Assembly (NCBI GenBank): GCA_963719055.1
Contig: CAVRAU010000031.1
Span: 157,084-221,083 of the forward strand
Length of the DNA: 64,000 nucleotides
From: CAXMQZ01 sp963719055
GTDB lineage: Bacteria; Acidobacteriota; Thermoanaerobaculia; Multivoradales; JAHEKO01
Direction: 5' to 3'
Position numbers and translations under genes: made by a program. Shown piece by piece: positions 9,954 through 21,000 of this stretch (positions are counted from its first letter, which is position 1; each line of letters starts with the position of its first letter). A model generated the notes under the pieces. It was not told the origin of the DNA. It made no database searches and saw nothing but the letters and a program-made list of their open reading frames with translations.

Positions 9954-11525
9954 ATGCGCCACGTGTCACGTATCGGGGCCGTGTTGTGGACGGATCTGTT
10001 GATCCGAATCCGCAAGCCCTCCACCTTGGTCTCGTTTCTTCTTCTTTGCTTCGTAGCCTACCTATGGGTCCCTGACCCAGACAGCGGCCTGGCGTTGATG
10101 ACCTTCGCCAAACAGAGGGTCCTCTACAACTCACCGGCGATGGCGTTCGCGACCGCGGTGTTGGGCTCGGTCTCTCTCGTGTTGCTGGGCTTCTACCTCG
10201 TCAGCCACTCTATTTCGCATGACGTCCGCACCCGATGCGGTCAAGTCATTGCCGCCACACCCACCACCAATTGGGAATATCTGATCGGGAAGTTTCTGGG
10301 CAACATTGCCTTTCTCTCGCTGCTGACCGCTGGGTACCTTCTGAGCTCGATCGTCATGCAAGGGGTGCGGGGCGAGGCGCCTCTCGATCTCGGTGCCTAT
10401 TTCTCCCACTACCTGATGATGCTGCCTCCACCCATCGTCTTTGTCTCCTCGGTGGCTTTGCTGTTCGAGTCCATACCGCGCCTGGCTGGAAAGCTGGGCG
10501 ATGTTCTCTATTTCTTTCTCTGGGGCCTGATTCTCAGCCTGCCGGTCGGACTGGGCTCCCTGCCCGGTGGCAATCCAGCCATGTATTTCGATTTCACAGG
10601 CATGGCCCTCGTCGAACAAGGGTTGCTCTCGCAGCCTGGAGCCGAGAGCGTCTCCATCGGCGTCAGTCCGTTCGACCCCGATCTGGGAGTCCGAGTCTGG
10701 GACGGTATCGAGATGCAGCGCTCCTGGATCGTGTCGAGGATTGTGTCGGTCCTCGCATCGTTGCCGCTTCTAGCCTTGGCAGCCTTGGCTTTCCATCGTT
10801 TCGATCCCACCCGATCACGATCCCTGCAAACGCCATCGGGCAAGGGGTGGCTGCGACGCCTCGACCTACTGACGAGACCGGTGGGCCGCAGGGTCGGTTC
10901 AGTTTTTCTGGCAGGCTCTCGCCGCACCCACGGCCTTTCAAGAGCTGTCCTCTCTGATGCCGCTCTGACTCTGCAAAACAACCCTCTCGGCGGTGTAGCG
11001 CTACTGGCGACGGTCGTCCTCTCTCTCTTGGCACCGCTGAGTCTTGTGGCTCGCCTGCTCATGCCTCTGGCGGTGGCAGCTTGGGCAATTCTCATCGCCG
11101 GCATCTCCAACAGAGAGCAGCGAGCTGGAACTGTCGACATCATCGGCACGGTTCCCCGGCTCGCGGATCGCTATCTTCTGTGGAAGCTCGGAGTCTCCCT
11201 GCTTCTCGGTTTCGGCTTCACCCTGGTCGGGATCTTGAAGCTGTCGGTAGTCGCCCCAGGATCTGCCCTGAGCCTGCTGGGTGGGACCCTGCTGGTTGCC
11301 AGCGCGGCCACGGCGCTCGGGAGTCTGGCGGGAACTCCAAAAGCCTTCATCGTTCTCTTCCTGAGCTTCTGGTACGTCAGCCTCAACGATGGCGGCAACA
11401 CGCCGGCGCTGGATTTTGCCGGGTTCTTCGGCACGGCCGACACAGGCGTGAGACTCTTCTATCTGGTTCTCGCCATCGCTCTGCTGCTGCTGGCACAGCT
11501 CGTGTATCGAGCTCGAGCCAGATGA
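9954..11525 (+). CDS. ABC exporter membrane protein
   Basis: Permease partner of the upstream ATPase. 523 residues with two hydrophobic blocks of about six segments each, separated by a charged cytoplasmic stretch near residues 280-330. This suggests a fused ABC-2-type permease. The first half carries LVSHSISHDVRTRCGQVIAATPTTNWEYLIGKFLGN, the second SNREQRAGTVDIIGTVPRLADRYLLWKLG; these two similar cytoplasmic loops support an internal duplication. The gene begins two bases after the ATPase gene and has no frame breaks. Function beyond export is unknown. Confidence 0.82.
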   Translation: MRHVSRIGAVLWTDLLIRIRKPSTLVSFLLLCFVAYLWVPDPDSGLALMTFAKQRVLYNSPAMAFATAVLGSVSLVLLGFYLVSHSISHDVRTRCGQVIAATPTTNWEYLIGKFLGNIAFLSLLTAGYLLSSIVMQGVRGEAPLDLGAYFSHYLMMLPPPIVFVSSVALLFESIPRLAGKLGDVLYFFLWGLILSLPVGLGSLPGGNPAMYFDFTGMALVEQGLLSQPGAESVSIGVSPFDPDLGVRVWDGIEMQRSWIVSRIVSVLASLPLLALAALAFHRFDPTRSRSLQTPSGKGWLRRLDLLTRPVGRRVGSVFLAGSRRTHGLSRAVLSDAALTLQNNPLGGVALLATVVLSLLAPLSLVARLLMPLAVAAWAILIAGISNREQRAGTVDIIGTVPRLADRYLLWKLGVSLLLGFGFTLVGILKLSVVAPGSALSLLGGTLLVASAATALGSLAGTPKAFIVLFLSFWYVSLNDGGNTPALDFAGFFGTADTGVRLFYLVLAIALLLLAQLVYRARAR

Positions 11526-11613
11526 GCCTCGTCGTCAGCGGTACCCGAGTCGCAAATCGGCAGGTGACGCTTCGAGCCTGACGATCGTCAAAGAGGAAGA
11601 CGGAGGCATGGAA

Positions 11614-12430
11614 TGAGGGATCTTGGAATCCGAACACTCAGTCTACTGTGAGCCACGCTGTGCATCACCTTCCCAGGTATCGGCTACGCCGGCGATGCAG
11701 AGGCGGCTCCGGCGACAGATCTCATTGGCCTCTGGAAGGCTGCCAAACAGCTCGGTCCCGAAGTCACTGGATCCCTGACCCTCGAGCTCCGGGGTGGCAA
11801 GTGGGTAGCGGACATCGCCGGCTTCTGGGTGTCGGCCAGCGCCTCCGGCCGCGAGATCCGTTTCGCACTGCCGGGAGACCGGGGCAGCTTTGAAGGGAAA
11901 CTTCGATGAGGAACTCCAGCGCGTCAGTGGTCATTGGATTCAGCCGGCTCCGGTCCAGATCGGTATGCAGGTCGCTTCGCCAGTCCGTCTCGACCCGATC
12001 GGACCCAATCGCTGGCGAGGTCAGGTCCTGCCGAGGGCACGCGGGTACACCTTCTTCTTGGTCATCGAGAAACGAGAGGACGGCTCGGTTGGAGTGTTTC
12101 TGCGCAACCCGGATCGAAATCTGGGCGTGTTCTAGAAATCTCGATCGGGTGGTCCAAGAACGCAACGATCTCGACCTCCTCATCACCTTCTACGGCGGCA
12201 TGTCCTCAGGGTACTACTGTGATGACAGCGACTACGAAGCGCCTGGCAACGAGGACATCATGCAAAACCAGGAGGAGGAGCCGAACTGGTACCGCTATAC
12301 CCTGATGCTGCCCATGGTGACCGAGCCGGGTGGAGGTTCCGTCTACTACAGCGACCCAGTGCTCTACCGAAGTCAGAATGTCCTGGTGCCAAGGTACATT
12401 CTGCAAGCAGTCGACGCCGAAAGTGATTGA
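11614..12430 (+). pseudogene. Remnant resembling the N-terminal region of serine-hydrolase (beta-lactamase family) proteins
   Basis: From ATG 11614 a signal-peptide-like leader (MRDLGIRTLSLL) is interrupted by TGA at about 11650. It then continues in the same frame as ATLCITFPGIGYAGDAEAAPATDLIGLWKAA and onward to KLR at a second stop near 11909. Two further frames continue in order: DEELQRVSGHWIQPAPVQIG to FLRNPDRNLGVF, then QERNDLDLLITFYGG and on to a stop at 12430. The early part resembles the non-catalytic beta-rich segment seen in some secreted serine hydrolases. No SxxK catalytic motif follows, so this is either a truncated relic or an orphan secreted protein with several sequence errors. 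Confidence 0.4.
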
Positions 12431-12439
12431 GCCGCTTCT

Positions 12440-13000
12440 CTATTCAGCTGACAATGCCTCCAGCAGTTCCTCTGCCGAGGGACGCACTCTGTAATCCTCA
12501 TCCACGCGAAGATATCGGATCACGCCAGAGGTATCGATGACCAGCGCCGTCGGGTGAGGGACTTTCGGGTTGTCCTCATTAAGAAGACCGTAGGAGATGC
12601 TTACCGTGTTCTCGGAGTCCAGCAAGATCGGGAATTCGAGCCCCTCGTCTTGACGGAGCTTGCGCAGCTTCGCAGGATCATCTGAGCTCACGGTCCAAAG
12701 CATCGCTCCTTGCGCGAGAAAATCACCGTATCGACTTTGCAGCTCGCCGAGCTGCCTTCGGCAGTGCGGTCACCAGGTGCCGCGGAAGAAGATCAGGATC
12801 AGGGGAGATTCACCACGCAGCTCCGCCAACCTCAGCGACTCTCCATCCGAAGAATCCAACTCGAACAAGGGTGCTTCCTGGCCCACTTCGACCCTGGCAG
12901 GCTGCGGTGGTGGCTCCTCTGCTGCCACCTTGCTTGACAGGAGTGCCACCATGGCCATGGCGACGGCGATCGATATCGACGCTCGAGTCATCTGCGACAT
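12440..13000 (-). CDS. Exported selenocysteine-containing peroxiredoxin-like protein (TGA read as Sec)
   Basis: Thioredoxin-fold AhpC/TSA-type peroxidase. ATG 12998-13000 follows the strong ribosome site AAAGGAG and opens a signal peptide ending near AAEEPPPQP, so the protein should act outside the cytoplasm. The frame runs LILIFFRGTW-TGA-PHCRRQLGELQ. Cys-containing relatives have W-C-P-x-C at this point, so TGA (12770-12772, codon 77) sits exactly on the peroxidatic cysteine and leaves a U-x-x-C80 pair. The span is 561 bases, an exact multiple of three, and the frame after TGA continues into the family C-terminus (ILLDSENTVSISYGLL, HPTALVIDTSGVIRYL). This differs from the frame-shifted genes nearby. 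A SECIS-like hairpin follows TGA, and selD is in the same window. A plain nonsense mutation is the alternative. Confidence 0.82.
12739..12755 (-). promoter_or_regulatory. Candidate bacterial SECIS hairpin of the peroxiredoxin
   Basis: On the coding strand, 14 bases after the in-frame TGA, a 7-base stem GCAGCTC / GAGCTGC closes a GGC triloop. Known bacterial SECIS elements lie inside the coding sequence just downstream of UGA. They have a small apical loop with G in its first two positions, about 16-37 bases from UGA. Here the loop starts 21 bases after the TGA and opens with GG. SelB binding is inferred only. Confidence 0.6.
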
Positions 13001-13060
13001 TCGGGCTCCTTTCGGGCTGTCTCAGTGAATCATACGACGCCGAGGCCGGGGACGTCGCCT

Positions 13061-14953
13061 TCAGCTCCCGGACCTCTTCCAGCGATGCAGCTCGATGCCG
13101 AATCTGCTTTGACGAAGCAACTCTCTTCGGGCCACGAACTCCACTGTCTCGGTCCCTGCAAGAGGAGTGAACTTCTCCGTCACGAAGATAGCCCCACGTC
13201 CGCTCCTCGAAGCCAGCAGAAGAGGCACCACCCGGTCTCCAACGCGAATACCGACCACATCTTCCACCGACTCTCCCCTCGCGAATCCGAGGGTGACGAC
13301 GAGGGTGATCCAGTCCGCGCCACCCACCTCCGGAGGCAGACCGGCGGCAAAGCATCGTTTGTTCGGTCGGCACCTGCGGATGGGAAGAGCGATGGGCCTA
13401 CCTACCCGACGCCAATCGTGGAGGACCGCGACCATGGTGGGTCCCCGTAGACGGAAGACTCGAGACTCGAAGACTCCGACGTCTCGAGGGGATGATCGAT
13501 CAATCCGATCCGGTTCATCGTCACTCCGCCGGAATACAGTGCCATCCGCCAGGTCGAGCGTTGGTGCCGAGATCCTCTGCCGATTCTGCACAGTCTCGAT
13601 CCTCGACCGGCCCCGCCCGAACCTGCGACCTCCTTCCCAGACCGGACGCTCGACAGGAATCTCCTCGACCAAAACGAGCCTGCCGGTTGGCGGACGCATC
13701 CTGCGAGCCAGAAAGGCAAGTGCCTTGTCCACTGTGGTGGGTGTTGTCGTGCGATAAGCATAGATCAGCCCCGGCGGCATGAGCACGAGACCTATGGCCA
13801 CGACTCCTCCAACCCTCACCCACGTCTTCGAGAGCACGGGCCAGAGCCGTTCGGCCCGTTTCCAGAACCCGACGAGCGCCCAGCCCAACGCCAAACAGAA
13901 GAATGGAATCACGGGCAGGAAATTGTTGTCTTTGAAGTACGCGGTCTTCCACGCATACGCTGCGGTGTAGACCACGGGAAAGGAGAGAAACATCCAGATT
14001 CTGGCCTGCTCGACAGAGCTCTCCCGCGAGGCCCGGATCCAACGGGCAGCCAGAACGACGAGAGCCACCAGACTCACGGCACCCAGCCAGGGTCCCAACG
14101 TGTAGGGGTCGGTGATCCACTCCGCGAGACGTCTCGGAGTCTGCCAGCGAGTCATGCCCTCGCGAGCGGCCCGCATAGCGTAGTCCCTCTCCAAACCAGC
14201 CAACCAAACGGGGTAGAACCGCCAATACGGATTGAGAAGAACAAAGACTGTCGCACTGGTAAGCCCGGCGATCGCCAGAAAACCCAGGCGCCGTTTATCG
14301 CGCCAGCCACTCACGAGAGTGCCAATCACCAAGGGAATGGCGATAATCCCGCCCGTCATCTTGGTACTCATCGCCAGCGCGATAGCGAGCCCGGCTAGCA
14401 GATGCCTCTTCAAGCTCGGCAACTCGACCGCCCTGAGAGAACAGTAGAAGGCCAGCAGAACCATGGCTACCAGCTGGGCATCAGGCTTGAAGTACCCGGA
14501 AGCGTGGATGTGCCAGGGCATGAACGCCAACGCGGAGGCTCCGATCAGGCCCGCCTCAGGGGAGAAAACTTCGCGACCGATGAGGTAGGTGAGAAACAGA
14601 GCCAGGGCACCGTACAAGGTCTGGACGAAACGAGTCAGGAGAAACGTCGCCGCACCGAACTCCTTCTCCTTCACCGCTTCGAACACCGGATTGCCTGTCC
14701 AACCATAGAGAGCGTCGCTACCTGCCACCAGGACCGCCGGAGGGACGTTGAAGAGAGGATAGGGGTAGTAGGAGCTAGCGGGTTCCAGGGTGCCCTCAGT
14801 GACGATGGCACGGACATTCAAGAGGCTGTACTTCTCATCCACGAATCGATCGACGCGGAGAGCCTCGGCGGCATACCAGATCCGGATCGTCAGACCGGCA
14901 AGCACGATCAAAACAACAAGGAACAAGGTCAGGCGACGGCCGTCGATTCTCAT
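13061..14953 (-). CDS. GT39/ArnT-like membrane glycosyltransferase
   Basis: Integral membrane GT-C type glycosyltransferase that would transfer a sugar from a polyprenyl-phosphate donor to a protein or lipid on the outer face of the inner membrane. 630 residues from ATG 14953, preceded by GAAGGA. After the first helix comes the acidic loop RVDRFVDEKYSLLN, the place of the catalytic Asp/Glu in this superfamily. About ten more hydrophobic segments follow, and then a soluble C-terminal domain from about residue 440. The sequence PWHIHASGYFKPDAQLVAMVLLAFY is typical of PMT_2 proteins. No frame breaks. Donor and acceptor are unknown. Confidence 0.8.
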   Translation of the reverse strand: MRIDGRRLTLFLVVLIVLAGLTIRIWYAAEALRVDRFVDEKYSLLNVRAIVTEGTLEPASSYYPYPLFNVPPAVLVAGSDALYGWTGNPVFEAVKEKEFGAATFLLTRFVQTLYGALALFLTYLIGREVFSPEAGLIGASALAFMPWHIHASGYFKPDAQLVAMVLLAFYCSLRAVELPSLKRHLLAGLAIALAMSTKMTGGIIAIPLVIGTLVSGWRDKRRLGFLAIAGLTSATVFVLLNPYWRFYPVWLAGLERDYAMRAAREGMTRWQTPRRLAEWITDPYTLGPWLGAVSLVALVVLAARWIRASRESSVEQARIWMFLSFPVVYTAAYAWKTAYFKDNNFLPVIPFFCLALGWALVGFWKRAERLWPVLSKTWVRVGGVVAIGLVLMPPGLIYAYRTTTPTTVDKALAFLARRMRPPTGRLVLVEEIPVERPVWEGGRRFGRGRSRIETVQNRQRISAPTLDLADGTVFRRSDDEPDRIDRSSPRDVGVFESRVFRLRGPTMVAVLHDWRRVGRPIALPIRRCRPNKRCFAAGLPPEVGGADWITLVVTLGFARGESVEDVVGIRVGDRVVPLLLASRSGRGAIFVTEKFTPLAGTETVEFVARRELLRQSRFGIELHRWKRSGS

Positions 14954-15110
14954 CTCGAATCCTTCGTATGCTCTTCTGGACAGCAACGCCTCCTGGGCAG
15001 TAGCGGCAACGCTGAGATTCCCATAGCCTCCTCTGTATGCAGACTATCGCTGGCCAGAAGTGTAGCGAACTCGTCATCGAATCGTGGATCTCGCCCAGTG
15101 AGGAGCCAGC

Positions 15111-15794
15111 ATGAAAGTCATCATCTTCGGTGCCAGTGGAATGGTGGGCGGCGGTGTGCTCTTGGAGTGCATCAGCGACCCTGATGTGAGCTCGGTCCTG
15201 GTCGTCGGACGAACCCCCAGCGGGATCGATGATCCGAAGATCACAGAGATGATCCATCAGGACTTCTTCGACTACTCCTCCGTCGAAGACAGGTTGATCG
15301 GCTTCGACGCCTGCTTCTTCTGCCTGGGAGTCTCCGCCGCCGGAATGACTGAGGAGAAGTACCGGCATTTGACCTATGACCTGACGATCGCCGCCGCGGA
15401 GACACTGGCACGACTCAACCCGGACATGACCTTCTGCTATGTGTCCGGGCAGGGAACCGACAGCACGGAGAAGGGTCGCATCATGTGGGCTCGGATCAAG
15501 GGCGCCACCGAGAACCGGCTCCTGGAAATGCCTTTCGAGGCGGCCTTTATGTTCCGGCCCGGCTACATTCAACCGATGAAGGGAATCCGGTCGAAAACCC
15601 GGCTATACCAGTCTCTGTACACCGCCCTGAGTTGGCTCTACCCGGTGTTGGAGAAGGTGATGCCGAACGGGGTCACCACGACCGAGAAACTGGGCCGGGC
15701 CATGATCGCAGTGGGGCTGCGGGGCTACTCGAAGCCCGTCTTGGCGACGCGAGACATCAACGGACTGGCTGGAAACGGAGACGACTCGGGATAG
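15111..15794 (+). CDS. NAD(P)-binding Rossmann protein, epimerase-like (NmrA/SDR-atypical)
   Basis: Small cytoplasmic protein of 227 residues. The N-terminus MKVIIFGASGMVGGGVLLEC is an atypical-SDR dinucleotide-binding loop (GASGMVG). It is followed by LVVGRTPSG, FFCLGVSAAGM, the YVSGQGTDSTEKG region, and the K-containing segment WARIKGATENRL in place of a canonical YxxxK. Such proteins are annotated as nucleoside-diphosphate-sugar epimerases or HTATIP2-like oxidoreductases; the substrate is unknown. It is a single plus-strand gene inside a minus-strand block, with a GAGGAG site before the ATG. Confidence 0.83.
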   Translation: MKVIIFGASGMVGGGVLLECISDPDVSSVLVVGRTPSGIDDPKITEMIHQDFFDYSSVEDRLIGFDACFFCLGVSAAGMTEEKYRHLTYDLTIAAAETLARLNPDMTFCYVSGQGTDSTEKGRIMWARIKGATENRLLEMPFEAAFMFRPGYIQPMKGIRSKTRLYQSLYTALSWLYPVLEKVMPNGVTTTEKLGRAMIAVGLRGYSKPVLATRDINGLAGNGDDSG

Positions 15795-15881
15795 ATCCAC
15801 ATGGATCGAGGCGTACGGCCGGCACAGAGCGCCGCTACAGTCTCCACTGCTCCACGGCCGGTTCCCGAAGGGCGCCGGCCA

Positions 15882-16603
15882 CTACTGGCGGTTGAGACTC
15901 TTGTCGTAGGTCGCGAATTTGATCTTGAAATCGGTGGGGATCTGACCGTCGGCTGATCGATACCGGTTGATGTAGTCGATCAGCTCACCCTCCACCCTGC
16001 CCCAAGGGCTTCGGATATTCCTCGAAGTCCTCACGAAACCAGTCGAAGATCTTCGACAGCGTCACCGTACCGGCCTCTCTGTCTACCGAGCAATTTCTCT
16101 CCTCCCCCACGAACTCTTGCATGGCAGCGTCGAGCTGCTCATCCAACGTCTCTGGCAAGAAGGGCTGTTGCGGCAATCGGGGACAACCCACGGAGGCACA
16201 ATTGAGCGCCGCATGGATCCGAGGATCCTTGAAACCCTCACGAACGCAGATCGTCCTCCAGCTTCTTCAGGCTTGTTAGCTTCTGGCCATCCAGGTCGAC
16301 CTTCATCCTGACGAAGAAGCCATAGCCGGTCTTCGAGAATCCCCCAGACCGTGGCGGCGTCCGGGTCCAAGACCCAGCACACCCTCGAACACCAGGGCGT
16401 TGTAGGCGTTGATGTAGTAGGCCAGCTGATCCTCGCGATCGGGAAAGAGCTCGGGCGTCGATTGCGGACCCTTGGTCTCGCATCTCCTCCAGGAATCTAT
16501 CGAGAGCCGCCGATCGTCTCGCAGTCCGTCGTAGTCGACAAAGCCCTTGTCATCGACAAAGGCCTCCAGAGACCTCCTGCCAGTCTTCGTAGGAGAAATC
16601 CAT
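15882..16603 (-). CDS. DUF547 family protein (several frame breaks)
   Basis: About 240 residues when the frames are joined. ATG 16601-16603 follows GGAGAG and begins MDFSYEDWQEV. One frame then gives FVDDKGFVDYDGL and DQLAYYINAYNALVFEGVL. Another gives YGFFVRMKVDLDGQKLTSLKKLEDDLR and a third DPRIHAALNCASVGCPRLPQQPF, the conserved DUF547 Asn-Cys-Ala-Ser-x-Gly-Cys-Pro motif. The C-terminus ELIDYINRYRSADGQIPTDF lies in a shifted frame before TAG 15882-15884. The motif order matches the family, so the shifts are probably sequence errors. DUF547 function is not established; relatives resemble papain-like or transglutaminase folds. Confidence 0.68.
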
Positions 16604-16696
16604 CGTTCGCACTCTCCACCGGAGTCGCTGGGCATAGTCGCCAGGAGGGCCACGACCCATCCCTGTCCACAGTATCGAGAATCTGCTCATGAACGA

Positions 16697-18039
16697 TCAC
16701 CCTGCCTTTCGTATTCGCGCCCGCGGGTAGAGTTTCGACCGCAGCTCGGTGGCGTTCATCTCACACATGGAGATCATCTTCCCATCGACGGGAACCCTGA
16801 ACGTGCAGGCCGCAAGACGCTCCCGACCCACCGGTGTCTCGAGCTCGCTCGGGCTCATGAACTTGTGGACCACCAGGGCCAGGGGTCGGACGCTCAGTCG
16901 CCTGGCTCCGGATCGCCTCGAAGAGCACCGCCGCCAGACTCCCGTGCGATTGCCCCAGGTTCGATAGACACCGTAGAAGCAGGCTCTCGACCAGCAGCAG
17001 AGGATTGCGCAACGTCAGGGACAGGATGCCCATGACGTTCTCGGCCCGGCTCTTCCCCCGTACCGTATACCCACCAATGTGTCGCAGGAGTCGCCGCGAG
17101 ATAAGCACGATCCCACTTCTTTCCCTTGCGCACGGTCTCGAGAACGATGTCTTGGTCACCTGCTCGCGCGACCACCACCGGCGTGACGATGTGGCATTCC
17201 GGATGACCGAAGTGCATGGCATCCCGATTGATGCTCGGCACCCAGACCCCGACAGACCTGCGTCCCAGACATCGTCGAGAGTCAGATCCCTCGATGGACG
17301 TCGTCCTGGGTGCGACCGACCTCGGCAACCGGTTGAAAGCTGATCATGCGGAAGCGCGTCGAGGTTCCTTACCATCCACTTCATGACATCCGGAATCTGA
17401 TCCAGACTGCGCTGATGAACGGTCACGGTGTGGGCCGCGTGGAGCTTGCTGACCGGTCAGCCTGCGAGTCTCGCGGATCAATCTTGCGTAGCGATCGCGG
17501 AGGGGATGGAGCTCGGCCTCGGTGCAGAACGGACTCCACTCCTGGCGACCGCGCTGCGTGCTGTCCACGTGAATGGAGATCTTCTCCAGGCCGTCCTTCT
17601 CTACCAGCTCGCGCAGGTACCCGGGCTGCTCCAGGAATCGTCGACCGTGGGTCATCACCATGGGGTCGAGACCGATCTCGCGGGCATATCGGACGTAGCC
17701 GCCCTAGAACCTCACGCGGCAGCAACGTGACCTCGCCCGAAGTGATCTGCGCTTTCCCCTGTGGCCCCAGGATACTCGCGCAGCGCATCCAGTTGCTGGT
17801 GGACCTCGGCTGTCTCCAGCGGTCGGCTGGCATTGGCTTCCTCGCCCAGGTAGCAGCTCGTGCAAGCCAGGTCGCACCGCTCCATGACCCCATGAGTCGC
17901 CCCACATGAATGATGGGCCACGCCCGATGATCTGTTCCTCGGTCTTCAGACTCGCTGGAAGCGACTCGAATCGCTCCTCGACTCCGCCGACGACGCTCGG
18001 CGGGAATGGGGTGAAGGAGGGCTTCGAGCCACGAATCAT
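16697..18039 (-). CDS. Radical SAM enzyme (several frame breaks)
   Basis: Iron-sulfur enzyme that would cleave S-adenosylmethionine to start radical chemistry. The cluster motif is C-D-L-A-C-T-S-C (Cx3Cx2C), in the segment HGVMERCDLACTSCYLGEE near 17870. Other frames carry the next strands of the TIM barrel: QITSGEVTLLPREVLGRL and then DGLEKISIHVDSTQRGR. The last frame ends ELETPVGRERLAACTFRVP and LRSKLYPRARIRKAG before TGA 16697-16699. The joined protein is about 447 residues; the start (ATG 18039 or GTG 18060) is not certain. I see no SPASM cysteine cluster that I can trust. It lies directly upstream of the DUF547 gene on the same strand, a likely operon. Reaction unknown. Confidence 0.7.
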
Positions 18040-18084
18040 GGTGCTAGCACTACGCGGCACAAGGACGGATGGATTGCTGACCGC

Positions 18085-21000
18085 TCACCCCACAGGGCGT
18101 GTGACGCTCCTCGCCACGGCCGGCTGAACGACCTCTCCAGTTTCGCTCGCGATATCAATCGCGCCCTCCACAGAGATGGAGCGGCGCCACTCTCGGCTGG
18201 TGAGATAGCTGTACATCGCCGGTACCACGTAGAGCGTCAGAAGTGTGCCGACCGAGAGCCCGCCGATGACCGCGACTCCCATGGGGATGCGGCTCTCGGA
18301 ACCCGCACCCAGGGCCAGGGCGATAGGCAAGATTCCCAAGATTGTTGACAGACTGGTCATCAAGATCGGCCGAAACCGGGCCGTCGCAGCTTCTTGGATG
18401 GCCGCCATGACGTCTCGCCCACGGGCCCGCCGTTGGTTCGCGAACTCCACGATGAGAATGCCGTTCTTGGTGATCAGACCGATCAACATGATCATGCCGA
18501 TCTGGCTGAAGATATTGAGCGTCTGATGGAAATACCAGAGCCAGAAGAGGGCGCCCGCCAGAGCCAGCGGCACCGACAGCATGATGATGAAGGGGTCACG
18601 AAAGCTCTCGAACTGCGCCGACAGGACCAGGTAAATCAGAGCCAGAGCCAAGCCGAAGACGAAGAGTAGGGCCCGGGAGCTTTCGGCAAAATCGCGTGAT
18701 TGACCGGCCAGGGTGGTGGAGAAGCTGTCGTCCAGGAGATCGTCGGCGATCCGCTCCATGGCCTCGATGCCGTCGCTCATGCTGTACCCAGGGGCGAGAC
18801 CCGCGGAAACGGTCGCCGAGACATACCGATCGAAGCGATACAGCTGGGGCGGGATGCTCTCCTCGACCACGGTCACGACTTTGTCTAACGGCACAGGCTC
18901 ACCCTCTCCAGATGCCACATAGAGATTACGCAGATCCAGCGTCTCGTCGCGGCTCTCTCGCTGAACCTGGGCGATGATCTCGAACTGCTTGCCGTCCATG
19001 ATGAAGAAGCCCACCCGCTGCTCCGAGAGCGACAGCTGCAGGGTCTCCGCCACATCGAGCGCCGAGATTCCCAGGTCGCGGGCTCGCTGTCGATCGATCT
19101 CGACCCGCAGCTGCGGCTTGTCGAAAACCAGGTCGACATCCGGTGTCGTCAAGACCGGGTCGTGCCGCGCCCGCTCCACGAAGTCGGGCAGCACATCCTG
19201 GAGACGGCTCAGGGTCGGCGCCTGGATCACGAACTGCACGGGCTGGCCACGACGCCGGCCCACCGCGATCGTCGGCGACTGGGTGACAAAGGCCCGGGCG
19301 CCCGGGAAGGCATCCATCCGTGTCTTGACCTCCTCCGCGACTTCCGTCTGGGACCGGTCCCGTTCCTCGGGATCGACCAGCCAAAGCCTGACGAACCCCG
19401 AATTCACTGAGGTGGAGGCGCCGAAACCGGGCGAAGTGACGGTCATCAATTCGCGTCTCTCGGGGATTTCGGTCATCAAGACGTCCGTCACTTCTTCGAT
19501 GTAGCGATCCATGTATTCATAGGTCGCCCCTTCGGGCGCTTTCATGCTCACGGCTATCCGGCTGCGGTCCTCGAGCGGCGCCAACTCCGACGGCAGCAGG
19601 CTGGCGAAGTAGGCGATTCCCACCAGACAGAGCATCAGAATCGGCAAGGCCAACCACCGATGCTCGAGGAAGGCGCTCAGACTGTCACGGTAGCTGCTCG
19701 ACAACCACTCGAAGAACGGCTCGGTGACGCGATAGAGCCAAGGCTGTCGCTCCCGCTTCTTGAGAAGTCGCGTCGTCAGCATCGACGTCAGGGTCAGGGC
19801 CACAAAGGAAGAGATGATCACCGCCCCCGCCAGAGTCGCCCCGAACTCACGGAAAAGACGGCCCGTCAGGCCCCCGAGAAAAAAGATGGGTAGAAGCACT
19901 GCCACCAGCGCCACAGTCGTGGCGATCACAGCAAAGAAAATCTCGCGCGTGCCGACCACTCCCGCCTGCGCTGGCGCCAGACCCGACTCGATCTTGGCGT
20001 AGACATTCTCCAGCACCACGATGGCGTCGTCGACAACCAGGCCGATGGCCAACACCAGGGCCAGAAGGGTCAGCATGTTGATGGAGAAGCCGCCGATATA
20101 CATGATGAAGAACGCACCGACCAGCGAAACCGGAATCACCAGCACCGGGATCAGGGTCGTTCGCCAGTCTCGGAGAAAGAGGAAGATCACCAGAACCACC
20201 AACCCCAGAGCCAGGAAGATGGTCTGTTGCACCTCGGCGATGGACCGGCGTATATAGAGAGAGCTGTCGAACGCGTAGCTCAGCTCGATGTCGGGTGCCA
20301 GGTGTCTCTCGATGGTCGCCACTCGGCGCCGGACCTCGTCGACGATTTCAACGTAGTTGGATCCCGGTTGCGGCCGCACCGCCAGGGCCACCATGGGCAC
20401 ACCGTTGCGACGCAGGATGGTGCGCTGATTCTGCGGACCCAGTTCGGCCTGTCCCACATCGCGCAGACGCACGACACCGCCCGAGTCCTCCTTCAAGATC
20501 AGGTTTTCGAATTCCTCGGGCGTCGACAGCCGGCTCATGGTCCGGACCGTCAACTCCACATCCCGACCTTCGATACGTCCGGCAGGCAGCTCGACGTTCT
20601 CGCGCCGTATGGCGTCGCGCACATCCATGGGAGATAGACGATAGGAGGCCAGCTTCTTCGGCTCGAGCCACAGACGCATCGAATGGGTCTTGCTGCCCCA
20701 GATGTCGATTCGACTGACGCCCGGGATGGTCTGCAGACGCTCGACAAACACGTCGTCGGCGAACCGGGTCAGCTCCAGCAGGTTGCGCTCGTCGCTACCG
20801 ATCGTCAGAGCCACCACGGGACTGGCATCGGCATCCGCCTTCGAGATGGACGGCGAATCCACATCGGGAGGCAGGTTGCGCTGGGCCCGGAAGACCCGAT
20901 CCCGTACATCGTTGGCCGCCCGCTCCAGATCGGCGCCGAGATCGAACTCCACCTGGATGGTGCTCCGCCCCTCACGACTCACGGAGGTCAGGGTGCGGAT

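Noticed and set aside
11614..11660. In-frame TGA in the leader MRDLGIRTLSLL-TGA-ATLCITF as a third selenoprotein
   Set aside because: The TGA lies inside a hydrophobic signal peptide where a Sec residue has no role, and the gene breaks again downstream. A base error (for example TGG) or decay is more likely.
18085..18120. tRNA or other RNA gene near the end of the RND gene
   Set aside because: No cloverleaf or conserved RNA motif could be traced. The stretch is the C-terminal coding tail.
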